A program made the translations under genes and the position numbers. This document shows, one piece after another, positions 7,672 through 16,418 of a DNA stretch of 64,000 nucleotides. The DNA is from Actinomadura rayongensis. GTDB taxonomy: Bacteria > Actinomycetota > Actinomycetes > Streptosporangiales > Streptosporangiaceae. The DNA is taken from the NCBI RefSeq assembly GCF_009831215.1, contig NZ_WUTW01000003.1, positions 187,325 to 251,324 on the forward strand, read 5' to 3'. The notes beneath the pieces are model-generated. The model worked only from the letters and a program-made list of their open reading frames with translations, was not told where the DNA came from and did not search any database. The number at the start of each line of letters is the position of its first letter. Position 1 is the stretch's first letter.

Positions 7672-10600
7672 ACGGCCCGGTGGCCTCCTTCTTGTAGTTC
7701 ACCTTCAGCAGGTACGGCTCCAGCTTCCGTTCCTCCATCGGGAGCGCCGGGGACTTGAGATCCGCCCACGGGCCGGGGACGAACGCCGTCCGCCGCGCCC
7801 GTGGCCGCTTCTCCACGACGATCGCGCCGAGCGCCGCCAGCTCCTCCTGCGCGGCCGTGTGGCGGGCCGGTTTCCAGCCGTTCCAGCGGCGGACGTTCTT
7901 GTCCGTCGGATGCGCGAGCGTGAGGAGCTGGAGGTAGAGCGCGGCGGCGTCCGGGCTCGCGCCGAGGTCGGCCGCGACCTCGGCGACCAGGCCGGGGACG
8001 CTCGCCGACGGGTCGTTCTCGTACCGTCCGGCCGGGACCGGGCTGTTCAGCGCCCGTTCCACCAGTGCCGCGACGTTCAGCCGGGCCGTCTCCCGGCGCA
8101 GGTCGGAGGCCAGCGAGTCCAGCTTGTACTCGGCGCAGACCTGGAGTTCCTCGGCGAGCGCGGCCGGGTCGTTCAGCGCGGTCGTGCGCAGCAGCGGGCG
8201 CACCCAGTTCTCCTCGGCGCCGACGATCAGGACGCCGTCGTCGAACGCCTCGACCGGGTCCCCGGCGTCGGACTCGTGCGCCGGGACGGTCAGCGTGTCG
8301 GGCCCGAACAGCGCCGCCCGCACCGCGCGCCCGCCCGCGATCCGCTGCGAGCCGAGCGTGACGAACCGGTCCGGCGCGGCGACGGTGGCGTGCAGCTGGT
8401 CGAGCAGGGCCGCGAGCCCGGCGAGGGCCGTGTCTCCGGCGGGCCGCTCCGAGCACGCCCACGCGAGCACCGACGCGAGCACGAAGTACGGGTGGCCGTA
8501 GTAGTAACGGCCGGGCGTGCCGTCCGGCGTGAGGGCCCGCAACCAGAGGTCGCCGCGCCGCGCGGACGGGACCATCGCCGGGACCTCCACCGCGCGCGGC
8601 GACGGGTCGCCCAGCGCGGCGGCCCAGGACGAGTCCAGCCCGAGGTCGCGGTCCAGCTCGGCGGCGAGGTTCTCGTCCACCGGGCGGCGGGCGCCGAGCA
8701 GGGCCGTCCACGCGTCGGCCATGCGCCCGGCGGCGGCGACGGCGCCGTCCGGCGTCCACAGCTCGGCGGGGTCGTCCGGCAGCGCGGCGGCGAGGACGCG
8801 GCGGTGCCCGGCGTGCCCGAGCCGCCGCAGCAGCGTCTCGGCCTCCTGCGCCGCCGTCTTGGAGCCGGTGTAGGAGCGCAGCGCCTTCTCGTGCTCCTCG
8901 ACGCTCGTCGTCCGGTCGCCGCCGAACTCGGCGCGGCGCGGCAGGCCGTCCAGGACGTAGCGGGCGAGGCCGGAGCGGACGCCGGTGCGGCGCGCGAACT
9001 CCCCGGCCGCCGCGTCCCCGAACGTCACCGGGCCGCGCTCGGCGAGCAGGTCCAGCACGCGGGCGATCGAGACGGCGTCGTCGCCGGTGGCGGCCGTCTC
9101 GACCTTGGTCGCGTCCGCCGGGAGCGGCGCGGACGCCCGCTGGACGAAGCGCGGCGGCGCCACCGTGACCGTCCCGTCCCCGGACGCGGCCGAGCGCGCG
9201 TACCCGTACCGCCACTCGCCGGGCCGCGCGAACGGCGTGTCCGCCCAGGTGCGCAGCAGCGCGACGAGCGCGGCCCGGTCGTCGCCGGACGTCGCGGCCG
9301 TCACGGCGCGCAGCGCGACCGCGCCGATCGCGCCGAGCAGCACCGGCCAGTCGTAGGGCGCGGCGGGACGGCTCAGCCGCCGGACCTCGTCGGTGACCGC
9401 GCCGTCCAGGAAGCGCCCGTCGGCGGCGAGCGCGGTGAGCGTGGCGGGCAGCGGCGACGGCGGCCCGTCCGGCGCGCCGGGGCCGCGCACGACGACCAGG
9501 CCGCGCAGCGCGGGCACCAGCGCGGTGTCGGCGGCCTCGGCGGGCGGCCGGACGAGCACGCCCGACGCGACGACCTCCGCGCGCCGCACCAGCCGGTCGC
9601 GCGCGGACGCCAGCCGGGCCGCGAGATCGGCGGCCATCGCCGCGACCACCGGATCGTCGACGCCGGGGACGGTGCCGCCGTCGAGCAGGGCGCGGGCGGC
9701 GGACGCGTCGGCGGCCCGCAGCGCCCGCGACGACGCGGGGTCGCGCGGCGTGAGCAGGTGCCAGAACAGCGGCGGCGGGTACAGCGGCGTCGGGACCTCC
9801 CACAGGACCGTGCCGTCGGCGGGGTCCACGCCGCGCACGGTCTTGCGCCCGCGCTGGAGCACGGTGTCGGCGGGCATCCACGCGATCCCGAACGGGTACG
9901 GCGCGATGTGCCTGGACGGGATCCGGGCCGACCGCCCGTCCAGCGTCTCCACGATGTAGTGGTCGGGGTCGCGGCCCTCGGGGACGAGCACGCGGGACCC
10001 GCTGAGGCCGTCCGCGGAGCCGAGCGGGGAGTCCGCAGCCGGAGCGAGGAACACCAGGCGCGGTTCGGTCTCGTACCCGGCGCGCGGCGCGGTGAAGAAG
10101 GACGGGAGCGGCGCGCCGTCCGAGGCCGTGTAGTCGTCCAGCGCGCGGGGGCTGCTGTGCGTGGCCCACACGCGGGCGCCGTCGCCGAGCTGCCGCCCCG
10201 GATAGCCGATGCCGGGGAACTCGCCGGGGCGCAGCACGTGCTTGCCGTCGAACCGGCCGCCGGGCACGGCGAACTCGTCGCCGTACTCGGAGTGGGCGCT
10301 CTCGGCGACGCCGCGCGCGTCGGCGGACGCGAGCGTGGCGACCGTGCCGGGGTCGCTCGCCCAGAACGCGCGGCGCGGCGCGTACCGGTCGGACGTCCAG
10401 GCGACGAGGAAGTCGCCGTCGGCGTGGTGGACGGTGTGGATCGCGGCGTCGTCCGGCAGCGTGTAGGCGCAGGAGCCGACCCGTCCGGACGGCCCCACGG
10501 CGATCGCGCGCCCGCCGCCGAACAGCGTGAGGACGGGCCACGTCGCGGTCGTCCCGGCGATCTCGTCCAGCTCGGCGACCGCCGTCTCGAAGGCGGGCCA

Positions 10601-11959
10601 GGCCAGCTCGGCGGGGATCCCGGCGCGCAGCGTGCGCAGCAGCGGGGCGGTGAGGTCCAGCGCGGACAGGGCGGCGGCGGTGCCGTCCAGCGCGGCGAGC
10701 GTCGGGGTGTCCAGGACGCCGTCCAGCTCGGCGAGCGCCTGCTCGGCCGCGCGGGCGCCGCCGGACGTGACGGCGGCGAGCAGGTCCTCGATCCGCGCGT
10801 GGACGCTCGCCTCGATGCCCGAGCCGGGCCGCAGCCGCGTGACGGCCGTGCCGGGGCCGGACCGCAGCGTGTGTTCGAGCAGCGGCCCGAACTCCGGGTG
10901 CGCGGCGACGGCCTTGAGGTCCCGGACCGAGTCCGCGCCCCACTCCGTCAGCCGGTGGCCCTCGGGGACGATCACCGGCACCCCGGCCGCCAGGCAGGCG
11001 TCGAGCAGGTCCGCGTCCAGGCTGGACGCGCCGTTGAACCGGGACCGGTGCAGCACGACGGGCACACCCGAGGCGAGCCGGGGCGCGAGGCGTTCGACGG
11101 CCGCGAACAGCTCGGCGGGCATCGGCTGCCGCGTGATGCCGCCGTAAGCGACGCGGACGAACGAGTAGTGGAACGGGAACCCGCCGAGCCACGCCGCGAG
11201 CCCGCCCTCGGGTTCGGCGCCGTCGGCGAGGGCGGTGAGCGTGCCCGCCGCGTCCAGCAGCCGCAGGAACGCCGCGCCGTCGGTGGCGCCCGTCGGGAAC
11301 AGCCCCGCGAGCGCGACCGGATCCTCGGGCGGGGCGGCGGCGAACGCGGCGGCGGCCCGGTCGAGCAGGCCGTCCGACAGCTCGGTGCCCGCGCAGGCCG
11401 CGAGGACGTGCGCGAGAATCCGCGACTCCTCGGCCGGGCCGTGCCCGGCCGCCCGCGCGGACGCGCGCACGAGCCGGGGCAGCTCGGCGGGCGGCGGAGC
11501 CCCGCGCCACGCCAGCAGCAGGCCGGCGAACAGCTCGTGCGCGCGGTCGGCCGGGTACGCGTCGGCCAGCCAGTCCCGCAGGGCGCGGACCTCGCCGGCG
11601 GGCAGCCCGCCGAACCGGGCGAACAGCGCCGCGTTGGCGAGCCGGAAGTCCGGGTCGACGGGCAGCGCGCCGTCCCGCTCGGCCCGGCGCGCGGCGACGT
11701 ACGCCTCCCCGGCGGCGCGCGGCGCGGCGGCCAGCAGCCGGTGCCCGACCGTGTCCCAGTACCACGGGACGTGGTCGGGCGGCATGCCGCGCGTCTCGCG
11801 AGCCAGCTCGTCGACGAACCGGCGGGGCTTGTGGTGGACGCGGCCGGTGCGCAGCGTCTCGACCAGGCGCTCGGCGGCGGCGTGGTCGTGGCCGTGCGCC
11901 TTCGCCCAGTCGAGGTAGAGCGTGGACGCACCCGGATCGTGCGGCAGGGGGACGGACAT
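7607..11959 (-). CDS. Very large protein of unknown function (1450 aa)
   Basis: Not recognised. A soluble-looking protein of 1450 residues with no signal peptide or membrane segment, rich in Ala, Leu, Arg and Asp. The first 430 residues look mainly helical; around 460-680 there are short beta-type segments (TLFGGGRAIAVGPSG, FLVAWTSDRYAPRRAFWASD, RVWATHSSPRALDDY) that could be propeller-like; the end is more basic (KPARHTAAQEEL, YLLKVNYKKE). Such giants are conserved in actinomycetes, but I cannot name a domain. Start at 11959 follows a CATAAT hexamer by seven bases; an upstream in-frame ATG at 11983 would overlap that promoter. Codon use is strongly coding throughout. No operon partner. Confidence 0.8.
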   Translation of the reverse strand: MSVPLPHDPGASTLYLDWAKAHGHDHAAAERLVETLRTGRVHHKPRRFVDELARETRGMPPDHVPWYWDTVGHRLLAAAPRAAGEAYVAARRAERDGALPVDPDFRLANAALFARFGGLPAGEVRALRDWLADAYPADRAHELFAGLLLAWRGAPPPAELPRLVRASARAAGHGPAEESRILAHVLAACAGTELSDGLLDRAAAAFAAAPPEDPVALAGLFPTGATDGAAFLRLLDAAGTLTALADGAEPEGGLAAWLGGFPFHYSFVRVAYGGITRQPMPAELFAAVERLAPRLASGVPVVLHRSRFNGASSLDADLLDACLAAGVPVIVPEGHRLTEWGADSVRDLKAVAAHPEFGPLLEHTLRSGPGTAVTRLRPGSGIEASVHARIEDLLAAVTSGGARAAEQALAELDGVLDTPTLAALDGTAAALSALDLTAPLLRTLRAGIPAELAWPAFETAVAELDEIAGTTATWPVLTLFGGGRAIAVGPSGRVGSCAYTLPDDAAIHTVHHADGDFLVAWTSDRYAPRRAFWASDPGTVATLASADARGVAESAHSEYGDEFAVPGGRFDGKHVLRPGEFPGIGYPGRQLGDGARVWATHSSPRALDDYTASDGAPLPSFFTAPRAGYETEPRLVFLAPAADSPLGSADGLSGSRVLVPEGRDPDHYIVETLDGRSARIPSRHIAPYPFGIAWMPADTVLQRGRKTVRGVDPADGTVLWEVPTPLYPPPLFWHLLTPRDPASSRALRAADASAARALLDGGTVPGVDDPVVAAMAADLAARLASARDRLVRRAEVVASGVLVRPPAEAADTALVPALRGLVVVRGPGAPDGPPSPLPATLTALAADGRFLDGAVTDEVRRLSRPAAPYDWPVLLGAIGAVALRAVTAATSGDDRAALVALLRTWADTPFARPGEWRYGYARSAASGDGTVTVAPPRFVQRASAPLPADATKVETAATGDDAVSIARVLDLLAERGPVTFGDAAAGEFARRTGVRSGLARYVLDGLPRRAEFGGDRTTSVEEHEKALRSYTGSKTAAQEAETLLRRLGHAGHRRVLAAALPDDPAELWTPDGAVAAAGRMADAWTALLGARRPVDENLAAELDRDLGLDSSWAAALGDPSPRAVEVPAMVPSARRGDLWLRALTPDGTPGRYYYGHPYFVLASVLAWACSERPAGDTALAGLAALLDQLHATVAAPDRFVTLGSQRIAGGRAVRAALFGPDTLTVPAHESDAGDPVEAFDDGVLIVGAEENWVRPLLRTTALNDPAALAEELQVCAEYKLDSLASDLRRETARLNVAALVERALNSPVPAGRYENDPSASVPGLVAEVAADLGASPDAAALYLQLLTLAHPTDKNVRRWNGWKPARHTAAQEELAALGAIVVEKRPRARRTAFVPGPWADLKSPALPMEERKLEPYLLKVNYKKEATGPFMRVLPPVPVHELFHRAWADR

Positions 11960-11966
11960 GTCGCGG

Positions 11967-11972
11967 ATTATG
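11967..11972 (-). promoter_or_regulatory. -10 hexamer of the 1450-residue gene
   Basis: CATAAT on the minus strand, seven bases before the ATG at 11959, with no ribosome binding site. Good match to a leaderless promoter; it lies beside the repeat of the upstream gene's 3' end. Confidence 0.55.
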
Positions 11973-11977
11973 GCAGC

Positions 11978-12085
11978 GGCCACCGACAGACGTGCCCGCT
12001 TCAGTCAGCCGCGCCTCACGCGTCGAACGCGGACGTCGTGGGGCTCCGGGCCACCGACAGACGCGTCCGCCTCCGTCAGTGGCTG
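11978..12085. repeat. Direct duplication of the carboxyltransferase gene 3' end
   Basis: Two copies start with the identical stretch GGCCACCGACAGACG, at 11978 and at 12049 (71 bases apart). About 35 bases can be aligned with roughly seven differences. The second copy includes the stop and last codons of the gene ending at 12076; the first keeps the TCA stop triplet (GTCAG) further downstream of that gene, next to the promoter of the 1450-residue gene. Confidence 0.65.
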
Positions 12086-13560
12086 CGTCCGTGGCGCCCC
12101 GCGCGGTCGTACCGGGCGGCGCGCAGGCGCGGCGCCGCCGCCAGCCCGGTCAGCGCGCGCTCCACGGCCGCCGCCGCGCGCAGGCAGAACGCGACGGGCT
12201 CGTCGGCGGCGTCGGGACGCTCGTCGACCAGGGCGTCCACGATGCCGTCGCGCAGCAGGTCGGCGGCCCCGACGCCCTGCGCCTCGGCCAGCTCGGCAGC
12301 ACGGTCCGGCGTCCGGTGGACGATCACCGACGCGCCCTCCGGCGGCAGCGGCGCGAGCCAGGCGTGCCGCGCCGCGAGCACCCGGTCGGCGGGCAGCAGG
12401 GCGAGCGCGGCGCCGCCCGTCCCCTCGCCGAGCAGCAGCGCCAGGGTCGGCGCGGGCAGCGTGAGCAGGTCGGCGAGGCAGCGCGCGATCTCGCCCGCGA
12501 GCCCGCCCTCCTCGGCCTCGGCCGACAGCACCGCGCCGGGCGTGTCCACGACGGTGACGAGCGGCAGCCCGAGGTCGGCGGCGAGGTTCATGCCGCGCCG
12601 CGCGACGCGCAGCCCGGCCGGGCCGAGCGGGTGCCCGGTGCGCTGGCTGCGGCGGTCCTGCGCGACGACGACGCACGGCGCGGACCCGAACCGGGCGAGC
12701 GCGAGCAGCAGCCCGGGGTCGGCCTCGCCCTGGCCGGTGCCCGACAGCGGCGTGACGGCCGTCGCGCCGTGCCGCAGCAGGTCCCGCGCGCCGGGACGGT
12801 CCGGGCGCCGGGACCGTTCGATGGCCTCCCACGCCGGCGCGGCGGGCACCGGCGTCGGGTCGGGCGCCGGGGGCACCGCGACGGACGGCCGGGCCGCGAG
12901 CACGTCCAGCGCGCACGCCGCGACGTCGGCGAGGTCGTCGATCGGGACGACCGCGTCCACGACGCCCTTCGCGGCCAGGTTCTCGGCGGTCTGGACGTCC
13001 TCGGGGAACGGCTTGCCGTACAGGCCCTCGTAGACGCGCGGCCCGAGGAACCCGATGAGCGCGCCCGGCTCGGCGGCCGTGACGTGCCCGAGCGACCCCC
13101 ACGACGCGAACACCCCGCCCGTCGTCGGATGCCGCAGGTAGACCAGGTACGGCAGGCCCGCCGCGCGGTGCGCCGTGACGGCCGCCGTGATCCGGGCCAT
13201 CTGCGCGAACGCGGCCGTGCCCTCCTGCATCCGCGTCCCGCCCGACGACGGCGCGGCCAGCAGCGGCAGCCCCTGGGCGGTCGCGCGTTCGACGGCCGCG
13301 ACGATCCGGTCCGCCGTCGCGATCCCGATGGACCCGGCGAGGAAGCGGAACTCCGACACCACGCACGCGACCCGGTGCTCGCGCAGCAGGCCCTCACCGG
13401 TCAGGACGGCCTCGTCGCAGCCGCTGCGCTCGCGCGCCGCCGCCAGGTCCGCCGCGTACCGGGAGCCGGGCGGGGCGGTCTCCCGCGGCGGTTCGTCCCA
13501 GGACGTCCATCCGGTGACGACACGGTCCAGCAACGCGCGGGCTCCGACCCGTTCGCTCAC
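12076..13560 (-). CDS. Acyl-CoA carboxylase carboxyltransferase, beta and alpha domains fused
   Basis: Carboxyltransferase of 494 residues with both halves of the acetyl-CoA carboxylase transferase in one chain. The beta-like part has VVSEFRFLAGSIG, PSSGGTRMQEGTAAFAQM and PTTGGVFASWGSLG; the alpha-like part has VVVAQDRRSQRTGHPLGPAGLR, DTPGA and a GEGTGGAALALLPADRVLA segment. It would move a carboxyl group from biotin to an acyl-CoA, but no biotin carboxylase or biotin carrier gene is nearby, and the N-terminal zinc ribbon of AccD is absent. GTG 13560 preferred because GGAGG lies just upstream; an ATG at 13599 is in frame without a site. Confidence 0.85.
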   Translation of the reverse strand: MSERVGARALLDRVVTGWTSWDEPPRETAPPGSRYAADLAAARERSGCDEAVLTGEGLLREHRVACVVSEFRFLAGSIGIATADRIVAAVERATAQGLPLLAAPSSGGTRMQEGTAAFAQMARITAAVTAHRAAGLPYLVYLRHPTTGGVFASWGSLGHVTAAEPGALIGFLGPRVYEGLYGKPFPEDVQTAENLAAKGVVDAVVPIDDLADVAACALDVLAARPSVAVPPAPDPTPVPAAPAWEAIERSRRPDRPGARDLLRHGATAVTPLSGTGQGEADPGLLLALARFGSAPCVVVAQDRRSQRTGHPLGPAGLRVARRGMNLAADLGLPLVTVVDTPGAVLSAEAEEGGLAGEIARCLADLLTLPAPTLALLLGEGTGGAALALLPADRVLAARHAWLAPLPPEGASVIVHRTPDRAAELAEAQGVGAADLLRDGIVDALVDERPDAADEPVAFCLRAAAAVERALTGLAAAPRLRAARYDRAGRHGRSH

Positions 13561-13614
13561 CGCGGGCTCCCTCCGGCGCACGGACAGTCCGCCGAGCATA
13601 AAGGGACCGCGCGT

Positions 13615-15018
13615 TCAGTCCGCCCGGCGGGTGTCGGCCAGCGGGATCCGCAGCTCCAGCGACGCGCCGCGCCCCTCCCCGGACGCCGACGGCAGCCCGT
13701 CGCCGGTGACGACGAGCGTCCCGCCGTGCGCCGCCGCGATCTCGCGGGAGATCGGCAGCCCGAGCCCGCTGCCGGTCTTGTCGCGCCGCCGGCTCTCGGC
13801 GAGCCGCTGGAACCGCTGGAACACGCGCTCGCGGTCCTCGGGGGCGATGCCCGCGCCGTCGTCGCGGACGGTCAGCACCGCGTCCCCGCCCTCGGCCCGC
13901 ACCCGGACCTGGATCCGCTCCGCCGCGTGCCGCGCCGCGTTGTCCAGCAGGTTGTTGAGGATGCGCGCGAGCGCGTGCCGCGACCCGTGGACGTGGACGT
14001 CGTCCCGGGCGTCCACCTCGACCGGCACCCGCCGCCTGCGCCGCTCGGCCTCCTCCCGCGCGAACGCGCCGAGTTCCAGGTCCTCGCGGTCCAGCGGGAC
14101 GCCCGCGTCCAGCTTCGCCATGATCAGCAGGTCCGAGACGAGCTGCTGGAGCCGGTCGGCGTCGGCGAGCGCGGCCCGCGCGACGCCGGGCCAGTCCTCG
14201 TCCTCGGGGCTCTCCAGCGCCAGTTCGAGCTGGGCCTGCAATCCGGTGAGCGGGTTGCGCAGCTCGTGCGAGATGTCGGCGACGAAGCCGCGCTGGCGCT
14301 CCAGCACCCGGTGCAGGCGGTGCAGCGTGACGTTGATGGACGTGGCGAGTTCGGCGACCTCGTCCTCGGTGTCGGGGACGGTCACCAGCCGCTCCTCCCG
14401 TCCGCCGGTGATCTCGGCCAGCTCCCGCTGCATCCGGCCCACCGGACGCACCGCGCGATGCACCGCGTACCAGACCATCCAGCCGTTGAACACGGCCATC
14501 ACCGGCACCGAGAGCGGGATCTCGATCGCGATGACCTCGCCGACCAGGTCGAGCACCGGGACGGGCAGCCCGGCGTAGACGAGCTGCGGCCGTCCGGCGG
14601 CGTCCCGCGTCCACGCGCCGACGACGTACACGCGGTGGTCGTAGCCGGGGATCCGCACGAGCTTGTGGACGCGCCCGCCCGGCGTGTCCGGCCGGGCCGT
14701 CGTCAGCGCCGGACGCCCGGCGGCCGGGGCGCTCGCCGCGACGACGCGTCCGCGCTCGTCCACGATCTGCAGCAGCGAGAAGCCGAGCTGGCGGGACCCG
14801 AGGACGGGCGTCCCCGGCGCCCGCGCCTCGGCGATCACGTCCCGGACGGCGTGCTCGCCCTGGCGGCGCAGGCTGGAGAACACGACCTGCTTGAGCACGA
14901 AGAAGAACAGGAGCGCGCCGATGACCCCGAACAGCAGGAACAGGCCGGTCGCGACGGCGGTCACGCGGGGCCCCAGCGACCACCGCGACGGCCGCCGCCA
15001 CCGCCCGCGCTCGGGCAT
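13615..15018 (-). CDS. Membrane-bound sensor histidine kinase
   Basis: Two-component sensor of 467 residues. Membrane segment about 20-43, an extracytoplasmic sensor domain, a second segment about 170-190 and a HAMP linker (AVRPVGRMQRELAEITGG). The catalytic part has the H-box FVADISHELRNPLTGLQ (phosphorylated His), N-box LNNLLDNAARHA, G1 DDGAGIAPEDRERVF, F-box and G2 GSGLGLPIS. No response regulator is adjacent on either side, so it is an orphan within this window. Likely senses an envelope or extracellular cue; signal unknown. A GGAGGCGGCGAGG stretch precedes the ATG. Confidence 0.92.
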   Translation of the reverse strand: MPERGRWRRPSRWSLGPRVTAVATGLFLLFGVIGALLFFFVLKQVVFSSLRRQGEHAVRDVIAEARAPGTPVLGSRQLGFSLLQIVDERGRVVAASAPAAGRPALTTARPDTPGGRVHKLVRIPGYDHRVYVVGAWTRDAAGRPQLVYAGLPVPVLDLVGEVIAIEIPLSVPVMAVFNGWMVWYAVHRAVRPVGRMQRELAEITGGREERLVTVPDTEDEVAELATSINVTLHRLHRVLERQRGFVADISHELRNPLTGLQAQLELALESPEDEDWPGVARAALADADRLQQLVSDLLIMAKLDAGVPLDREDLELGAFAREEAERRRRRVPVEVDARDDVHVHGSRHALARILNNLLDNAARHAAERIQVRVRAEGGDAVLTVRDDGAGIAPEDRERVFQRFQRLAESRRRDKTGSGLGLPISREIAAAHGGTLVVTGDGLPSASGEGRGASLELRIPLADTRRAD

Positions 15019-15128
15019 CCTCGCCGCCTCCCCGCTCGGACCCGCGCGGGCGCTCGTCCGCGCGACCGTCGCCGGGGGGCCTGCGACCGGTCTTCAAGAT
15101 CTTTCCGGTCGCCGCCGGGGGGAAACCT

Positions 15129-15656
15129 CTAGTGGTGCCGCCGGTGCGCGGTGAACCGCCCGAACCGGCCCCGGTGGTAGAGCAGCGGAAGGTCGTCGTC
15201 GGCGCCGAGTTCGACGCCGGTGACGTGCCCGACGACGAGCAGGTGGTCGCCGATCTCCCGGACGCTGTGCCAGGCGCAGCGCAGCCGCACCGCGACGTCC
15301 TCCAGCAGCGGTTCGCCCTGCGGCCCGGGCCGCCACCGCGTCGGCGCGGCGAACCGGTCCACGTCGCGGCTGGCGAACCGCGCCGCGAGGTCGGCCTGGT
15401 CGTGCCGGAGCACGTTGACGGCGAACGTCGCCGCCCGGCGCAGACGCGGGAACGTCGTGGACGACCCCGCGACGTAGAACGACACGAGCGGCGGGTCGAG
15501 GCTCACGGACGTGAAGGACGTCGCGGTGAGCCCTTCGGGCGTGGCCCCGTCGGGGCGGGCGGTGACCACCACCACGCCGGCGGCGTGCCGCGCGAGCGCG
15601 TCGCGGAAAGAGTCCCCGGTGACCGGGACGGGCCGTGCCGTCGCCGTCCCGGTCAC
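15129..15656 (-). CDS. Flavin reductase domain protein
   Basis: Flavin reductase-like FMN-binding split-barrel protein of 175 residues. Typical features: FRDALARHAAGVVVVTA at the start, EGLTATSFTSVSLDPPLVSFYV (about 43-64), FAVNVLRHDQADLAARFA, and the HH-rich end WHSVREIGDHLLVVGHV. Such proteins supply reduced flavin to a two-component monooxygenase. The GTG start overlaps the stop of the upstream NADPH-FMN reductase in GTGA, so the two flavin enzymes are translated together. No obvious monooxygenase partner is adjacent. Confidence 0.88.
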   Translation of the reverse strand: MTGTATARPVPVTGDSFRDALARHAAGVVVVTARPDGATPEGLTATSFTSVSLDPPLVSFYVAGSSTTFPRLRRAATFAVNVLRHDQADLAARFASRDVDRFAAPTRWRPGPQGEPLLEDVAVRLRCAWHSVREIGDHLLVVGHVTGVELGADDDLPLLYHRGRFGRFTAHRRHH

Positions 15657-16174
15657 CGGGACGCCTCCGCGCGCAGAGCGCCCCGCGCGGCGGAGGCCAC
15701 CCGTCCGGCCCACTCCGCCGTGACGGAGTCGAGCCGGTCGAGGTCGGATTCGAGCAGCGCGAGCCCCGGGGTCGGGACGGTCGCGCCCAGCTCGACGAGC
15801 AGGGGCCGCAGATGGACTTCCACGGCCAGGGCGTGCTGCGGGGCGCCGAGGACCAGCAGCGGCAGGGCGACCTTGCCGGTCAGCGCGCCGCCGGGCAGCC
15901 GGTCCAGGAAGGACTTGAGCAGTCCGGTGTAGGTGCCCTTGTAGGTGGGGCTGGCAATGAGCAGGACGTCCGCCGCGGCGACGCGCTCCAGCGCGGCGGC
16001 GACGTCCGGACCGGGGTCGGCGGCCAGCAGCCGCGGGGCCAGGTCCGACAGGTCGATGGTCTCGGGGGCGGAGGACAGGCCCGCCGCGTCCGCGACCGCG
16101 CGCGCCGCGGCGACGGCGGCCGTGGCGGTGCGCGAGTGCGGGCGGGGGTTGCCGATGATGACCAGGAAGCTCAC
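15653..16174 (-). CDS. NADPH-dependent FMN reductase
   Basis: Flavodoxin-like reductase of 173 residues. The FMN phosphate loop is IIGNPRPHSRTATAA near the start, with the active segment ASPTYKGTYTGLLKSFLDRLP (about 79-99) and LVLGAPQHALAVEVHLRPLL, as in SsuE/NADPH-dependent FMN reductases. The start at GTG 16174 is inferred from an excellent promoter: TTGACT, 17 bases, TCTAAT, seven bases, GTG. An ATG at 16183 would overlap the -10 box. Forms a two-gene unit with the flavin reductase. Possible role in sulfonate or other flavin-dependent oxidation. Confidence 0.87.
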   Translation of the reverse strand: MSFLVIIGNPRPHSRTATAAVAAARAVADAAGLSSAPETIDLSDLAPRLLAADPGPDVAAALERVAAADVLLIASPTYKGTYTGLLKSFLDRLPGGALTGKVALPLLVLGAPQHALAVEVHLRPLLVELGATVPTPGLALLESDLDRLDSVTAEWAGRVASAARGALRAEASR

Positions 16175-16181
16175 GTCCCCC

Positions 16182-16210
16182 ATTAGAGGGCAATATCCCT
16201 ACCAAGTCAA
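16182..16210 (-). promoter_or_regulatory. Promoter of the FMN reductase pair
   Basis: On the minus strand TTGACT (16205-16210), 17-base spacer, TCTAAT (16182-16187), then seven bases to GTG 16174. Close to the vegetative sigma consensus and correctly spaced for a leaderless transcript. The spacer holds GGGATATTGCCC, a short dyad that could be an operator. Confidence 0.7.
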
Positions 16211-16237
16211 TCGGCTATATCGGAATATGGGACGGCC

Positions 16238-16291
16238 GATGCCCGCGCGGACGGCGCCTCCCACCCCTGGGGTGCCGTTCGCGCGGGCATC
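16238..16291. terminator. Long inverted repeat, probable terminator
   Basis: Arms of 18 bases (16238-16255 and 16274-16291) with one mismatch, starting GATGCCCGCGCG. It lies about 130 bases past the stop of the SpoIIE-type phosphatase and before the FMN reductase promoter, so it probably ends the phosphatase transcript. No U-tract, as is usual in GC-rich actinomycetes. Confidence 0.6.
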
Positions 16292-16418
16292 TCCTTCGGT
16301 GCCGCCAACCGCCCGGGGACTCGCGCGCCGAGGAGGATCCGACGAGTCCGGGGCGGTTGCCGAACTGATGACTACTCTGCCGGACCGTTGTTCACAGACG
16401 GAAACATCGAGATGACGT

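Noticed and set aside
7628..13033. 1801-residue plus-strand frame
   Set aside because: Antisense shadow of the 1450-residue and carboxyltransferase genes, rich in Arg, Gly and Ala, typical of GC-rich shadows.
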